From Epinephelus fuscoguttatus (Eukaryota; Chordata; Actinopteri; Perciformes; Serranidae), in assembly GCF_011397635.1 (NCBI RefSeq), contig NC_064773.1:29459449-29523448 (forward strand): 64,000 nucleotides of DNA, in the 5' to 3' direction. Shown here piece after piece: positions 23,585-33,899 of the stretch. Made by a program: the position numbers and the translations under genes. Position 1 is the first letter of the stretch. Every line of letters starts with the position of its first letter. The notes beneath the pieces are model-generated. The model worked only from the letters and a program-made list of their open reading frames with translations, was not told where the DNA came from and ran no database searches.

Positions 23585-23597
23585 TGGGGGCTCGTCC
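23585..23597 (+). promoter_or_regulatory. tRNA-Pro primer-binding site
   Basis: TGGGGGCTCGTCC, two bases after the left LTR, is the usual complement of the 3-prime end of tRNA-Pro used to prime minus-strand DNA synthesis. Confidence 0.85.
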
Positions 23598-24124
23598 AAC
23601 CTCGGTGACGTCAGAGATCAGCTGTAGCTGTAGTAAGTGATGCACCTCGTTTTTGTGAATGAGTTGCGCAGTCTGTGTTTTGTTTGGGAGACGTTTGACG
23701 AGCGTGGTAAGTCTGTTTGTCATATTGGTTAAGCAGCGTTAATAAGTCTGTTTGTTCTGAGGAGAGTGTTTTGTCGCCAGGCTGTGTTGTTTTTTTGGTT
23801 TTGTTTTTTTGTGCGCTGAGTTTGTTTGGTCCTGTGCACGGCCGTAGTAAGTCGCTGTTGTTCTGTCCCTGTAAGGCTTAAGAGCGAGTTCCCTTTGGAG
23901 TTCGTTTGGGGGGTGTTAGTGTGGCGTGAAAGTGGCTGGAGCAAATTGTCTCGGGAGCACATCAGGAGCTGCAGGCGAGTCGCCATTCGATGGTTGCTTT
24001 GCCGGGCTGACGGGCTTTAGTGCATAAAAACCCACCACAAGTAACGCCTGAAGACTAGGGGGGAGCTTAGCTAGATTCTGGTTAGGCAGTTAAAGGGACG
24101 GGGCTACGGTGGCGTTTTGGTTGA

Positions 24125-24378
24125 CAGGTCGACACTTTTGATGACCTGTGTGATCTGGTTGTTTTAGAGCAGTTTAAGAATTCTGTTCCCTGTCACATTG
24201 CTGTTTACATCAGTGAACATAAGGTGAAGACTGCTGCCGAAGCCGCTAAATTGGCGGATGAGTATGTGCTTATGCACAGGGGTGGCTGTGAGCACCAATC
24301 TTGGGATGGTTTTGGTCACTGGGCAGACGGTAATGTTCGGGTGACAGGTTGCCGGTTCCACTGCATCGACTGGTGCTG
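24125..24378 (+). pseudogene. Gag fragment with SCAN-like capsid segment
   Basis: The frame encodes FDDLCDLVVLEQFKNSVP, then HIAVYISEHKVKTAAEAAKL and ADEYVLMH. The VLEQF...VP...EA pattern is that of the SCAN fold, which has been proposed to derive from the capsid C-terminal domain of Gmr1-like Gypsy elements. The frame is stopped upstream at 24122 and again at 24378. Most of the N-terminal gag is missing and no zinc knuckle was seen. Confidence 0.7.
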
Positions 24379-24606
24379 AACTGTGGGTTGGTTCAGGGTG
24401 AGGTCGCCCTGGGCGTGCGCCCTGCACTGCCAATTGAAGGTGTGGACATCATTCTAGGTAACGATCTGGCTGGTAGCCCTGTGTGTGCTGATGGTCCCCC
24501 ACCTCCACCCATAATAACTTCTTCACCTGCTGTTACAGGAAAACCAGACGAGAGTGCTCAGCGTTTTTACAGCCTGTGCGGTGACACGGGCTATGTGCCG
24601 TGCTGA
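24349..24606 (+). pseudogene. Retroviral-type aspartic protease, C-terminal part
   Basis: The frame contains VALGVRPALPIEGVDIILGN followed by DLAG, the flap-to-C-terminal part of Gypsy proteases. The DTGA catalytic motif expected about 60 residues earlier is absent, so a deletion joins gag directly to this part. It cannot be an active protease. Confidence 0.7.
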
Positions 24607-24699
24607 GGCAGAGACAGAGTCTGAGCCTGGACTTGAGGGTGGTGGAGCAGGGCAGAGTGAAGTCTTTTCTGTGGACATCCCTGATGCTCTTTTGTCTGT

Positions 24700-26015
24700 T
24701 TCTTGCAGTGACCTGGTGGCGGAGCAGAGAGCAGATTCCTCTCTGAGCCAGCTGTTTGGCCGAGTTCTCGCTGTGGAGGAGGCAAAGAGTGCTGCAAGTG
24801 GTTACTTGCTGCAGGATGGGTTGTTGGTGAGGAAATGGTTGCTGCATGGGGAAAATTTTGGTGGTGACCCAGTTTGGCAAATTGTTGTTCCTTCCAAGTT
24901 TCACGGTGAAGTGCTGAGGGCTTCTCATGATCAGTCTAGACATTTGGGGTCCGCAAAAATTATGAGTACATTCTGCGGTATTTTTTCTGGCCTCAGTTAA
25001 AGAGGGATGTGTCCAGGTACATTAAAACATGCCATACATGTCAGATGACAGTAAAGCCAAACCAGAGTATTAAACCAGCTCCTCTGTGTCCTATCCCAGC
25101 AATAGTGCAACCATTTGAACATCTGATCATTGACTGTGTTGGTCCGTTACCTCGTTCCAAGTCTGGTAGCAACTATTTACTGACAGTAATGTGTCAGAGA
25201 ACAAGGTATCCAGCTGCATATCCGTTGCGTACCATTACAGCTAGGTCTGTGGTGAAGGCTCTGACGCAGTTCATTTCCATCGTTGGCATCCCAAAAGTAA
25301 TTCAGAGTGATCAGGGCTCAAACTTTTCATCTCATCTGTTTGATCAGGTTCTGAAACAGTTGCATGTTAAACATAACCAGGCTTCCGCATATCATGCTCA
25401 GAGTCAAGGGGCTCTGGAAAGATTTCACCAGACCCTGAAGTCTCTGTTACGTGGCTACTGTGTTGAACTGAACCAAGACTGGGAGGAAGGTCTGCCGTGG
25501 CTTCTATTAGCTGCCAGAGAAGTGGTGCAGGAAAGCACTGGGTTTAGTCCAAATGAGCTTGTTTTTGGAAACACAGTGCGTGGGCCGCTCACTCTGTTGC
25601 AGGGTGCTGTGGGGAAATCAGAACCTCCTGGTAATTTGATTGATTATGTTAATGGATTCAGGCACCGGTAGTATGCTGCTAGGGAGATGGCTAAAGAGAA
25701 GTTAGCCTCTTCCCAGGGGAAAATGAAGCGTCTTTATGACCGCAAAGCTGAGCAGCGGCGGTTTAGCCCTGGCGATCAGGTGCTTGCGTTGTTGCCGATC
25801 GTCAGCTCTCCTTTTCAAGCAAAGTTTACTGGCCTGTTTACAGTTCTACGTCAGTTGTCAGACCAAAATTACTTGCTGTCTACACCGAGGTGTAGGAAAT
25901 CAACCCAACTTTGCCATGTAAATTTGCTGAAACCTTATTACACTCGGAAGCCACAGGTCTCTGCAGTTAGTGGTGAGGAGCAGAGAGAGTCTGTTAAGTC
26001 TGTTAAGTCTGGAAG
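24700..26015 (+). pseudogene. Ty3/Gypsy integrase (DD35E) with GPY/F module, broken
   Basis: An HHCC zinc module begins in the frame ending at 25000 (HDQSRHLG) and finishes in the next frame (CHTCQ). The catalytic core reads LIIDCVGPL, VIQSDQGSNF and GALERFHQT, with exactly 35 residues between the second Asp and the Glu. A GPY/F-like module (FQAKFTGLFTVLRQLSDQNY) follows. Lesions are a frame change around 24960-25009 and a stop at 25671. Integrase would insert the DNA copy into the genome. It lies upstream of RT, the diagnostic position for Gmr1 elements. Confidence 0.88.
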
Positions 26016-26035
26016 ATTGAAAGATGCATGGATGC

Positions 26036-27079
26036 ATGGAAGATTGTGTCGATCAGGTCGGTTCAGCTCAGTTTGTGAGTAAGTTTGATTTATTAAAGGG
26101 TTATTGGCAAGTGCCACTGTCCGAGAGAGCTGGAGAGATTTATGCTTTTATAACTCCTTTGGGTTTGTTTTCATATACAGTGATGAGTTTCAGGTTGCGT
26201 AACACACCGGCAACGTTCCAGCGCCTCATGAACATGGTTGTGTCTGGGTTGGAGGGTTGTGCCGTTTACTTAGATGACGTTGTTATCTACAGCGATACAT
26301 GGGAAGAACATCTGGTCCATATTAAAAAGCTGTTTGATCGTCTAGCTGATGCAAGCCTGACCGTTAACCTAGCAAAGTGTGAGTTTGCCAAGGCCACCGT
26401 CACATACCTGGGTAAGGTAGTGGGGCAGGGGAGCGTGCGGCCGGTGCAGGCCAAAGTGTCTGCGATCGGGCAGTATTCAGTGCCAGTCACTAAAAAGGCA
26501 CTTCAGCGTTTTCTGGGTCTTGTGGGGTACTACTGCAGTTTCTGTAAAAACTTTTCGACTGTGGTAGCTCCCCTGACGGATTTGCTGAAGGGAAAAGCAA
26601 AGTATGTCTGGTCACCCTCTTGTCAGCAAGCATTTGACAATGTTAAATCTGTTCTCTGTTCCCCTCCTGTTCTTGCAGCTCCCTGCCTGGACCGTCCTTT
26701 TCAACTGCATGTGGATGCGAGTGATGTAGGTGCAGGTGCGGTGTTGTTTCAGAGTGACGATGATGGTGTGGACCGACCCGTGAGTTTCTACTCCAAAAAG
26801 TTTAACTCGTTTCAGTTGAACTACTCTGTTATTGAAAAGGAGACACTTGCACTCATTTGGGCTTTGCAACATTTTGATGTGTACCTTGATTCTGGCAGTG
26901 TTCCTCTGGTGGTCTACACGGACCATAATCCGATAACCTTGTATTCTTTACAGTGTCCAAACCGCAGATTGATGCGATGGGTTTTGTTTTTGCAACCTTA
27001 CTGTTTAGATATCCGCCACATGAAAGGAACTGATAACATTGTGGCTGATGCTTTATCCAGAGCGCCTTGCTCTTACTGA
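26036..27079 (+). pseudogene. Ty3/Gypsy reverse transcriptase and RNase H, N-terminally truncated
   Basis: The frame begins in the middle of the fingers/palm (VSKFDLLKGYWQVPLSERAG). It keeps the polymerase motif YLDDVVIYS and the thumb (FLGLVGYYCSFCKNFS), then a complete RNase H (LHVDASDVGAGAVLFQ, IEKETLALIWAL, VVYTDHNPI, NIVADALSRAP). The first two RT blocks, usually about 150 residues, are missing at the 26015-26036 junction with the integrase tail. The rest is free of stops, so degeneration is recent or modest. Confidence 0.9.
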
Positions 27080-27329
27080 CTTCTGTACCATTTACTGGCA
27101 TCTAGGTCTTTCCTCCTTGCTGTTACTCTTAAATGCTTCTCCAGGTGCCGGAGTTGCTGAGTTGCAGAGTGGGGGTTGGTTGGCTGACTGGGGGAGGTGA
27201 TGAAATTGGTCAGTATGGAATTTGTTTAAAGTTGAGAAGAATTCACATACATGTAATGTTTGTTGTATGTTTTTTGGTGTTTGGAGTGTAGTTGTGCCCG
27301 TTTGGTGTTCCAGTGGGAACCCCGTTTTT

Positions 27330-27341
27330 ATGGGGAGGGGG
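27330..27341 (+). promoter_or_regulatory. Polypurine tract of the Gypsy element
   Basis: ATGGGGAGGGGG immediately precedes the right LTR, the expected primer for plus-strand synthesis. Confidence 0.85.
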
Positions 27342-27710
27342 TGTGACAACCCCTCTGCTCCACTAGTTGTCCCTGCCCTTTTCTGCTGAGTTTTTTCTCT
27401 TGCAGGAAGCAGGGCGGAGGGTGTCGCCAGCTTGATCAGCTGATGGGCTCATCATCCTGATGAGCCACACCTGCTCCCCTCCTGCCTGTCACCTCTTGCT
27501 GGTCTGGTGGGAGAGGCGGGCTGCTGCTGCTGTTTGTTTTGTTGTTTTCTCCATACATTTCCACACATCCACACATCCTGACACTACTGATTACTGACTT
27601 TCACGTTTACCTTAGTTTGATTATTTTTGTAAATAAATACATTATTTTTTGCATGGTAAAACTCGTCTCGTCTCCCATCTTTGTCGCTGCTTCAGAACCG
27701 GGCTGTGACA
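27342..27710 (+). repeat. Right LTR of the Gmr1-like element
   Basis: 369 bases beginning TGTGACAACCCC and ending GGGCTGTGACA, followed by the CACT target duplicate. Confidence 0.92.
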
Positions 27711-27837
27711 CACTGAACACATCAGCAAGACAGCAGTTTATTGGGCCGTAAGAAAAGTGACTCTGGCTCTGAAAAGACTTTTGCCCATTTTTATAGTTTG
27801 CCCTGGGCATAAATCAGAATCAGTTATCAAAATAAGT

Positions 27838-28036
27838 GCCACGTGGCATCAGTGGCTTAGTGGATGGAGTGGACGTCCCGTGATCGGACGCTCAGTCCTT
27901 GTTGCAGCGACTGCGGGTTCAAACCCAGCCTGCAGCCTTCTGCTGCGTGTTGTTCCCTTCCTCTCTCTCTGCCCCATAATATTATGCTGTCCCACCATTA
28001 AAAGGCACAAAAGCCCAAAAAATAATCTTTAAAAAA
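27838..28036 (+). repeat. tRNA-derived SINE
   Basis: An A-box-like TGGCTTAGTGGATGGAG and a B-box-like GGTTCAAACCC lie about 50 bases apart. They are followed by a body and a 3-prime tail (AAAAGGCACAAAAGCCC, then an ATAATCTTTAAAAAA tail). The layout is that of a tRNA-headed fish SINE. It is inserted in the right arm of the Harbinger-like element. Confidence 0.75.
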
Positions 28037-29317
28037 GAGGAATTCCACAGAACTGCAGTTTTGTCAGTGTTAATAAGAAATGAATCTACGTGGACACATA
28101 CTGCAATGATTCATGAATACTTTTCATATATTCAAAGATTCCGCAGTGTAATTGGCTCATTTTTGCGGATCCCATAATAGCTCCATCTGAGAATAAAAGA
28201 GATTACGTGAATAGGAAGTCTTTTCACAGCAATTCAGCAATTTAATTAACCTCAGCCTAATACTGACAGAATGACATAAGTATAAGCAAAATTTTTTCCA
28301 GTCTGTACAATACTTTTGTGTTTGATTTTGAACTTCTGCCCAGTCTGTTTTGGCCCCATCAGATTACAGCTGAATAAGAGGATATAGCTAATTGTATTAA
28401 AATATATTAAGTGTTAAGATATAAAAATGTTGATATATTTTCTGTATATTAGACGCATTAATGCATTGCATTACATAATATCACTTCACATTACCTATGA
28501 ACACGCTCTGCAGTCTTTTCCATCACACCTCATGCTGTTTAGCTGCAGCTGAGGTAATCGATTTTTTTTCTCTTTTCATGTCTTCATTCACGGTCATTAA
28601 AATCTCTGATTCAGTTGGGAACAAACAAGTGGCTTTCTGTTTTCTGACGCTGAGTATGATGTCATCTGCACTCCATAGTGCGACTGATAGACTGATAGTC
28701 TTTTGGTGCTCGGTGTGAACGCACTTCCCTCAGGCGGAACATACTCAGAGTTGAATGAGTTAATTCTGATCGGCTGTTTTGGAACCGAAAACTCAGAGTT
28801 TCCCAGCTCAGGCTCATTTAACCCGGATATCGGGATTTGGCTCAGAGTTTGTTAAGCCTGCTTTCTGAAATAGGGCCCCGGTGCCCTGTAATAAACTTAA
28901 CCTGGGGCCCATGCTCCTGGGGCTCTTCTTAAAGAGGACCTATTATGCTTTTTGGGGTTTTCCCTCTTCTTTAGGGTGTTATATAGCATATCTATGCCTT
29001 TATGAGGTCTGCTAAGTAGAAAAAAGACCAAAGTCCAGTCTAAAGGGAGTTCTGTCTCCCCACAGACACACAGCTCCTCAGCTGCCTGAAATGGCTCGTT
29101 TGCATTCCTGCCTTTACTTCCGTAACTTCGTTACATCACTATATGATACATTATCTATGCACACAACGCCCGCCTACAGGCCACTGAGCCGCACCCCCAA
29201 ACAAACCTGCTCCGAGCAGAGCTGGAGCGGAGGCTGCAGAGAGTTTGAGCTGTTGGTGAGCTGTTGAGGAGACGCATGTCCAGGAGACACTGCTGTTTTT
29301 AAGTGTGACCTCAAATT

Positions 29318-29551
29318 AACCTTGTTTGGGCTGCCAAAGGAAGAAGGGACGAAGAATAAGTGGTTGGAATTTATTTTTCGATACATTCATCAGCAATACA
29401 ACCCAGACATTTTAATGTGTTCCCTCTATTTTCCTAAGGACTGCTTCACAAACTGCAAACAGATTACTGCTGGATTTTCACAGCAGTTACTCTTGAAAGA
29501 TGGGGCAGTTCCCACTTTGTTGGCAAATCTGGAGATTCAGGATCACAACCT
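29318..29551 (+). pseudogene. THAP domain exon of the Kolobok element
   Basis: The frame reads LFGLPKEEGTKNKWLEFIF, then LMCSLYFPKDCF and LLKDGAVPTLL, ending at a GTAAGT donor (29552). This is the second two-thirds of a THAP C2CH finger. The usual CSxHF is CSLYF here, so a zinc-ligand His is replaced by Tyr. The finger is probably not functional. Confidence 0.7.
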
Positions 29552-29882
29552 GTAAGTATACTTTAGGAGTTGTGAATTTGTTGTGTAAAAACAAACTAGG
29601 AAGCTGCTACGGAGTGTTGAAATGTGGAGTAGATGGCTTTAGGAGCTAACGTTGAGCTGTACACCCAGTGCTTGGCTGTAGGCCTTGGCTAATTGGCTAA
29701 CCAAACTTACTGTTTTAAAATGATCTTGCTACTCAGCTTATAGTAAGTTACTGGTAACAACTGAATTGTGGAGAATCTAACAGAGCCATGGATGTTTGTC
29801 CATATTAAGAGTTTCTTAATTTCCATGTGTGATGCCCGATCTAAGCAGCTAACTAACTACTAACTTTTGCTTTGTCTTTGAG

Positions 29883-30069
29883 AGTACACCCCAGCAGGGC
29901 CCTGGTGCCCAACACCTCTCCACTCCATCCAGATTCCAGGATGTAGGCTGCCAAACAGACCCTCACAAACCGTCTCAGTGGGCACACAGTCTGTGGCATC
30001 TCAAAAGATGGTATCCATCAACACACAGCTGTACAGGGCTACTCTTAGAGAGCAGCCAGAGAAGCAAAG
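29883..30069 (+). pseudogene. Second exon of the Kolobok protein
   Basis: It lies between a TGTCTTTGAG acceptor and a GTAAGT donor. One frame contains QDVGCQTDPHKPSQ, resembling the DVGxQTDP linker that follows the THAP domain in fish transposon proteins. The rest is shifted. Confidence 0.45.
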
Positions 30070-30579
30070 GTAAGTAATGCAGACAGTCTATGTGTTTTGT
30101 GTTTGAGATATACTATATGGAAATATTTTACAGTCCTGCAATGCTGTTTCCCAAAACCCTCAGGATATATATATTTCTGCTTCAGAAATATATACACACA
30201 AACAGACACATATTTTCTTTCATTTGGACTTTCAGCTGTCAAACACCTATAAAGAACATAGGTTTCAAACCAAGTACGAGACCTCATGTTGAGGTGGATG
30301 AGAAAGAGGGAGAAACTTAAGCAGAGCTAGTAGACCCCCATGACTCAACATGTAACACTAGCGACTCATTCATAAGGTTCATATTTTTTGTATATGCTAC
30401 AATGACCTATTAGCAGGGGGGGGTTTTTTAAGTTGGAAAAATAAAGCAAAACTGTATTCTTTTAGTTTAGTTTTACCCTCAGCAAAGGCTGTGAAAACAG
30501 ACCCTACATACAATAATTTGTAAATAATTTTATTTTTATTACCAACATAATAACATGAGATTTAAAATATGAAATAGAT

Positions 30580-30783
30580 GTGGCAACAATACAAGGATTC
30601 AGGGAAGCCCTTAATATAAAAACACAAGAAAAATCAATATTTAAATTCAGTATTTTACAGACTGTAGATGGCCTGATGAGACTCGTCTTTGTGAAGGTGT
30701 TTGAGAACCCAGTGCCATTTGCTGAGGAGATACAAAAAATCCCCATCCCAAAGGACCTGGCATCCCAGTATGGGGGACACTAA
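30580..30783 (+). pseudogene. Possible C-terminal piece of the Kolobok protein
   Basis: A 67-codon frame (SIFKFSILQTVDGLMRLVFV, then ending KDLASQYGGH) looks protein-like and lies in the element after the THAP exons. I could not place it in a named domain. Confidence 0.3.
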
Positions 30784-31555
30784 AAGGACGAAGTGGTTGT
30801 TTTACATGTCTCTCACTTCAGCCAAGGGGCAGCACGAGGCCATGGCAGTGTCCAGCCTGATCAGGAAACTCTTGGCATATCTTGAGTACAACACAGGATG
30901 GGATGGACACCTGAATGGAAAGAACTGGAAACTATTAGTGTTGTTGTATATTATTTACTGAGTTTCTTGTAGTTGTCCTTTTTTACATTTGCTAAAAAAT
31001 AAAGTGCTATGGACAAAAGACTTGTCATTTCTTTATAAGTGGGTTTTTTGGTATAACAAAACCTAAGTGTTCAGAATTGAGTTAACACAGTTGTATCTCA
31101 TTACATGTCATAAAAGCGTTCTCTTCTTCAGCTCTATGCCTCAGGGGTCCATAGTCATACATGTAAATGTTGTGGATGTACTGTGGGGTATACGGATTCA
31201 AACAGTCATACGGATGGTGTATCAAACATGTCGGATGAACTGGAACCTGATCCATTACCCCAAAACCTAATAGGTAAAAAAGACACAAGGCAAACTGTTC
31301 TATAAGTAAGTAAAGACTCAGGAGACAACATCACTGCATAGAATAAATACTCCAGGAAGCAACATGTGTTTTACTGTGAAAATTTTGATTTCATATAAAT
31401 GATGTGGTGAAAGTGGGATACATTTTACAGACTGTAGATTACAAACACAAGGTGAAGAGGATTATAAAATGCAGCTACATTTTAGTAGAATGGTTTCAGT
31501 AAACGTGACAGCTAAGATATCTTACTATATAATGACGAAAACTCTGTCTGTTGGG

Positions 31556-31607
<52 letters not shown>
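31556..31607. repeat. (TG)n microsatellite
   Basis: About 25 uninterrupted TG units within the Kolobok interior. The frames read through it encode only Val-Cys repeats. Confidence 0.95.
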
Positions 31608-31609
<2 letters not shown>

Positions 31610-31610
<1 letters not shown>

Positions 31611-32870
31611 TTCCACGTTTTTCTCCTCACTGACTTGGTCAATCCATGTGAAATTTGGCACAGTGGTAGAGGGTCATGGGAGGATGCGAATGAAGCAATA
31701 TTACATCAATTGGCTAAAGGGGGGCACTATAGCAACCAATTGAAATTGCAGACTTTGAATGGGTGTATCTCATGCCCCGTATGTCGTAGAGACATGAAAC
31801 TTTGCACAGAGATGCCTCTCCTCATGAGGAACAAATTTGCCTCAAGAAACCATAACTTCCAGTTATATAAGTTCCCTCATGGCAAAAGTTGGAAAACTTA
31901 CTAAAACTGAGCTTCTATAAGGCAATGAATATTGCGGAGGGTGTGGCTCATCACATAAAGGTGTATAACATCTCAAGGGTTTCTTATCTAGGCCTAACCG
32001 CTATATCAATTTTTACTAAACTTGGTAGATATGTAGAACAGGACGCCTCAAGGTGACTGGAGAAATTTAACTCTAATTGGCAACTGGGTGGCGCTATAAC
32101 AACAGAAAAGGGCTTAAAAATGGCTAAATTGCGACCGATCGCTGTGGCTCCCCCTGTGGCTGAATTTTGTTGGGTTTTTTTCTAATTTTTGGTATGAGTA
32201 AGTCATGGTATGATATGCTGTACATAATCACGGAAACTGTCAGTGTGTCATTCTGTCAGTCAGTCATTTTGTCTGTCCCACGTTTTTCTACTCACTGACG
32301 TGGTCAGTCTATATGAAACTGTACATAGGCATTGAGGATTGGCATATGTAGAAGGTGACAAAGCTACCAATGGGTATGGACTAGTCTGAATGTAACCAGT
32401 TATTTCTATTCATTTGTTTTTGTATAATACAGAAATCTGTCATCTCAATCTGCTGTGGTAAAATTGATGAATTCACGGGTTAAAACTATTGTGGCTACTA
32501 TTGTGTTAACAGGGAATGTGTTAGTAGCAGAACTGATAATTACTTTGGTATTATAACCCAATACAAGCTATATTAGTCTGATCATAGATAAGACTGCTTA
32601 GATTAACAAAAAAGGAGTTGTGCTTAAAACCACATCATATAACAGCTGAGTGCTGCTGATGGTGTTTCCACATTATGTAGTAACTGACTATATTGTTAGA
32701 GACCTTTTGTACTCTGCAGATGTTTACAACTTCAGTCAGTCAATGGATATACAGTTGTCACTGTGATAAATTACAATTATGTTACATCTGAAATATAAGA
32801 CAGCCACAACATAAAAACTTACCAATGTGACACGTCCTTCTACAGTCTTTGTTGCGAAGATGGTCCGTAG
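31610..32870. repeat. Dispersed repeat-like interior of the Kolobok element
   Basis: The motif CCACGTTTTTCTxCTCACTGAC occurs at 31614 and again at 32279, each followed by a similar TGTGAAATT/TATGAAACT context. This indicates two fragments of one repeat family. No supported gene. Confidence 0.45.
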
Positions 32871-33183
32871 TTTATTGGCTCGTGTTTCTTCGCTCAAATT
32901 GATAAGGGTGAGCAGCCGCCGTCGTTAGCTTAGCCACTGCTTGCTGAAAGCGGCAGCCTCCGGAGGTGAAATCAGATAAGGTAAGGGGTGTGACATTTCC
33001 GATACACGCTCTAAGTATTTCACCTATCCCAACAGACTGAGCAAGCTGACCAATCACAGCAGACTAGGCTGCTGGGGAGGCGGGACATAAGCCCAGACAG
33101 TGTTTCAGACAGAGGTGCTGCAGCAATTGGCAGTATAAGAAATAATGTCTTTTTTGAACATTAAAGCACCGAAATCTATTCCA

Positions 33184-33219
33184 TTTTTGGGGTCATATTA
33201 CAAATATGACCCCAAAAAT
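33184..33219. repeat. Perfect 16-base hairpin at the Kolobok right end
   Basis: TTTTTGGGGTCATATT and its exact reverse complement are separated by four bases, just inside the right terminal repeat. Confidence 0.85.
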
Positions 33220-33385
33220 GAGCATAATAGGACTTCTTTAAATTGGCCTGAATACATTTTTTCTACAGGAGAACACTACCCAGAAGTAAGTAGAATATTT
33301 TTCTTACCTGTTTTACTTTCGTCTGTCACATTCAGTTTTAAATTATTATCATTATAGGTAGCGGTGGCATTAAATCATGCTTTAC

Positions 33386-33456
33386 CTTCCTCTTTTGGCA
33401 ATATGCTGACACTGTCAGGTCCGGAAGCCTGAATGAGGACTTTCATGTTGACACCA
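33386..33456 (-). CDS. nxpe3: NXPE gene, coding exon 4 (71-bp linker exon)
   Basis: The exon starts after a TTTGCTTCTTTTCAG acceptor and ends at a GTAAAG donor. It encodes GVNMKVLIQASGPDSVSILP and KEE, matching the linker between the neurexophilin-like and esterase domains of NXPE proteins. Its length (71 bp) and end phases are exactly those needed to join exon 3 (two bases left over) to exon 5 (two bases needed). It is too short and too isolated to be found by frame length alone. Confidence 0.9.
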
Positions 33457-33899
33457 CTGAAAAGAAGCAAACATAATGAAAAAAACTCTCACTCACACAT
33501 TAACAAAAGAAAGCAGGACAAACACTTTGAATCATTTTATGAAGTTAAATCGAGAAAAATCAAGCACTTGTCACTTGATATGTTTGGCTTCCTTTACCTG
33601 AGCTCGACAAACCCTAAAGCCTCAGTCAGAGAAAACCAGTACCACAAAGGTTATCAACTTGCTCTGTTAACACAGGCTTTCTTCTTGAGGCTCTTTATGC
33701 ATTCCTATGAAATGAGTCAAATCCCTTGTTCAGTGCGTCGTTTGACTTTTAAAAATGATTGATCCCTGCCACCTATTTCCACCTTTAAACAATATTAAAG
33801 AAAGTATTACGTTAAAAAACAGCACTGCTGCTTCAATTAAGGTGTGAGAGGAATGCCTGCACCATGATGACATAGCCAGGTTAAAAGACAGCCACCTTC

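Larger units (their letters stand above)
23197..27710 (+). mobile_element. Gmr1-like Ty3/Gypsy LTR retrotransposon, defective
   Basis: Two LTRs (TG...CA) bound 4514 bp, flanked by the 4-bp duplication CACT at 23193-23196 and 27711-27714. A TGGGGGCTCGTCC primer-binding site complementary to tRNA-Pro follows the left LTR, and a purine tract precedes the right LTR. Domain order is gag, protease, integrase, reverse transcriptase, RNase H. Integrase before RT is the Ty1/copia order, but the domains are Ty3/Gypsy in sequence; this is the described hallmark of the Gmr1 group first found in cod. The coding region has a truncated gag, a protease without its active-site start, stops in integrase, and an RT lacking its N-terminal part. 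It is a dead copy. Confidence 0.88.
22721..28879. mobile_element. Harbinger-like element interrupted by a Gypsy retrotransposon
   Basis: The inverted ends (GGGCCCTATTTCAGAAA on the left, TTTCTGAAATAGGGCCC on the right) enclose 6.2 kb. Of this, 4.5 kb is the Gypsy element at 23197-27710. The left arm carries a plus-strand HARBI1-like fragment. The right arm repeats the AACTCAGAGTTT subterminal motif also seen in the two smaller Harbinger copies, so the families are related. No 3-bp duplication could be confirmed. It lies in NXPE intron 4. Confidence 0.7.
28933..33237. mobile_element. Kolobok-type DNA transposon (TTAA duplications)
   Basis: The ends AGAGGACCTATTATGC and GCATAATAGGACTTCT are inverted and are flanked by TTAA at 28929-28932 and 33238-33241. 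TTAA targets together with a THAP-bearing first exon are typical of the Kolobok superfamily. The 4305-bp interior holds the THAP exon, a second exon, a (TG)n array and a further nested repeat. No intact catalytic core was recognised. It sits in NXPE intron 4, only about 150 bases from the 71-bp NXPE exon. Confidence 0.8.

Noticed and set aside
24533..24943. 136-codon minus-strand frame
   Set aside because: It is antisense to the Gypsy integrase region and has no domain of its own.
27838..28036. Possible tRNA gene (A and B box)
   Set aside because: The body and A-rich tail make it a SINE. The acceptor stem does not pair as in a functional tRNA.
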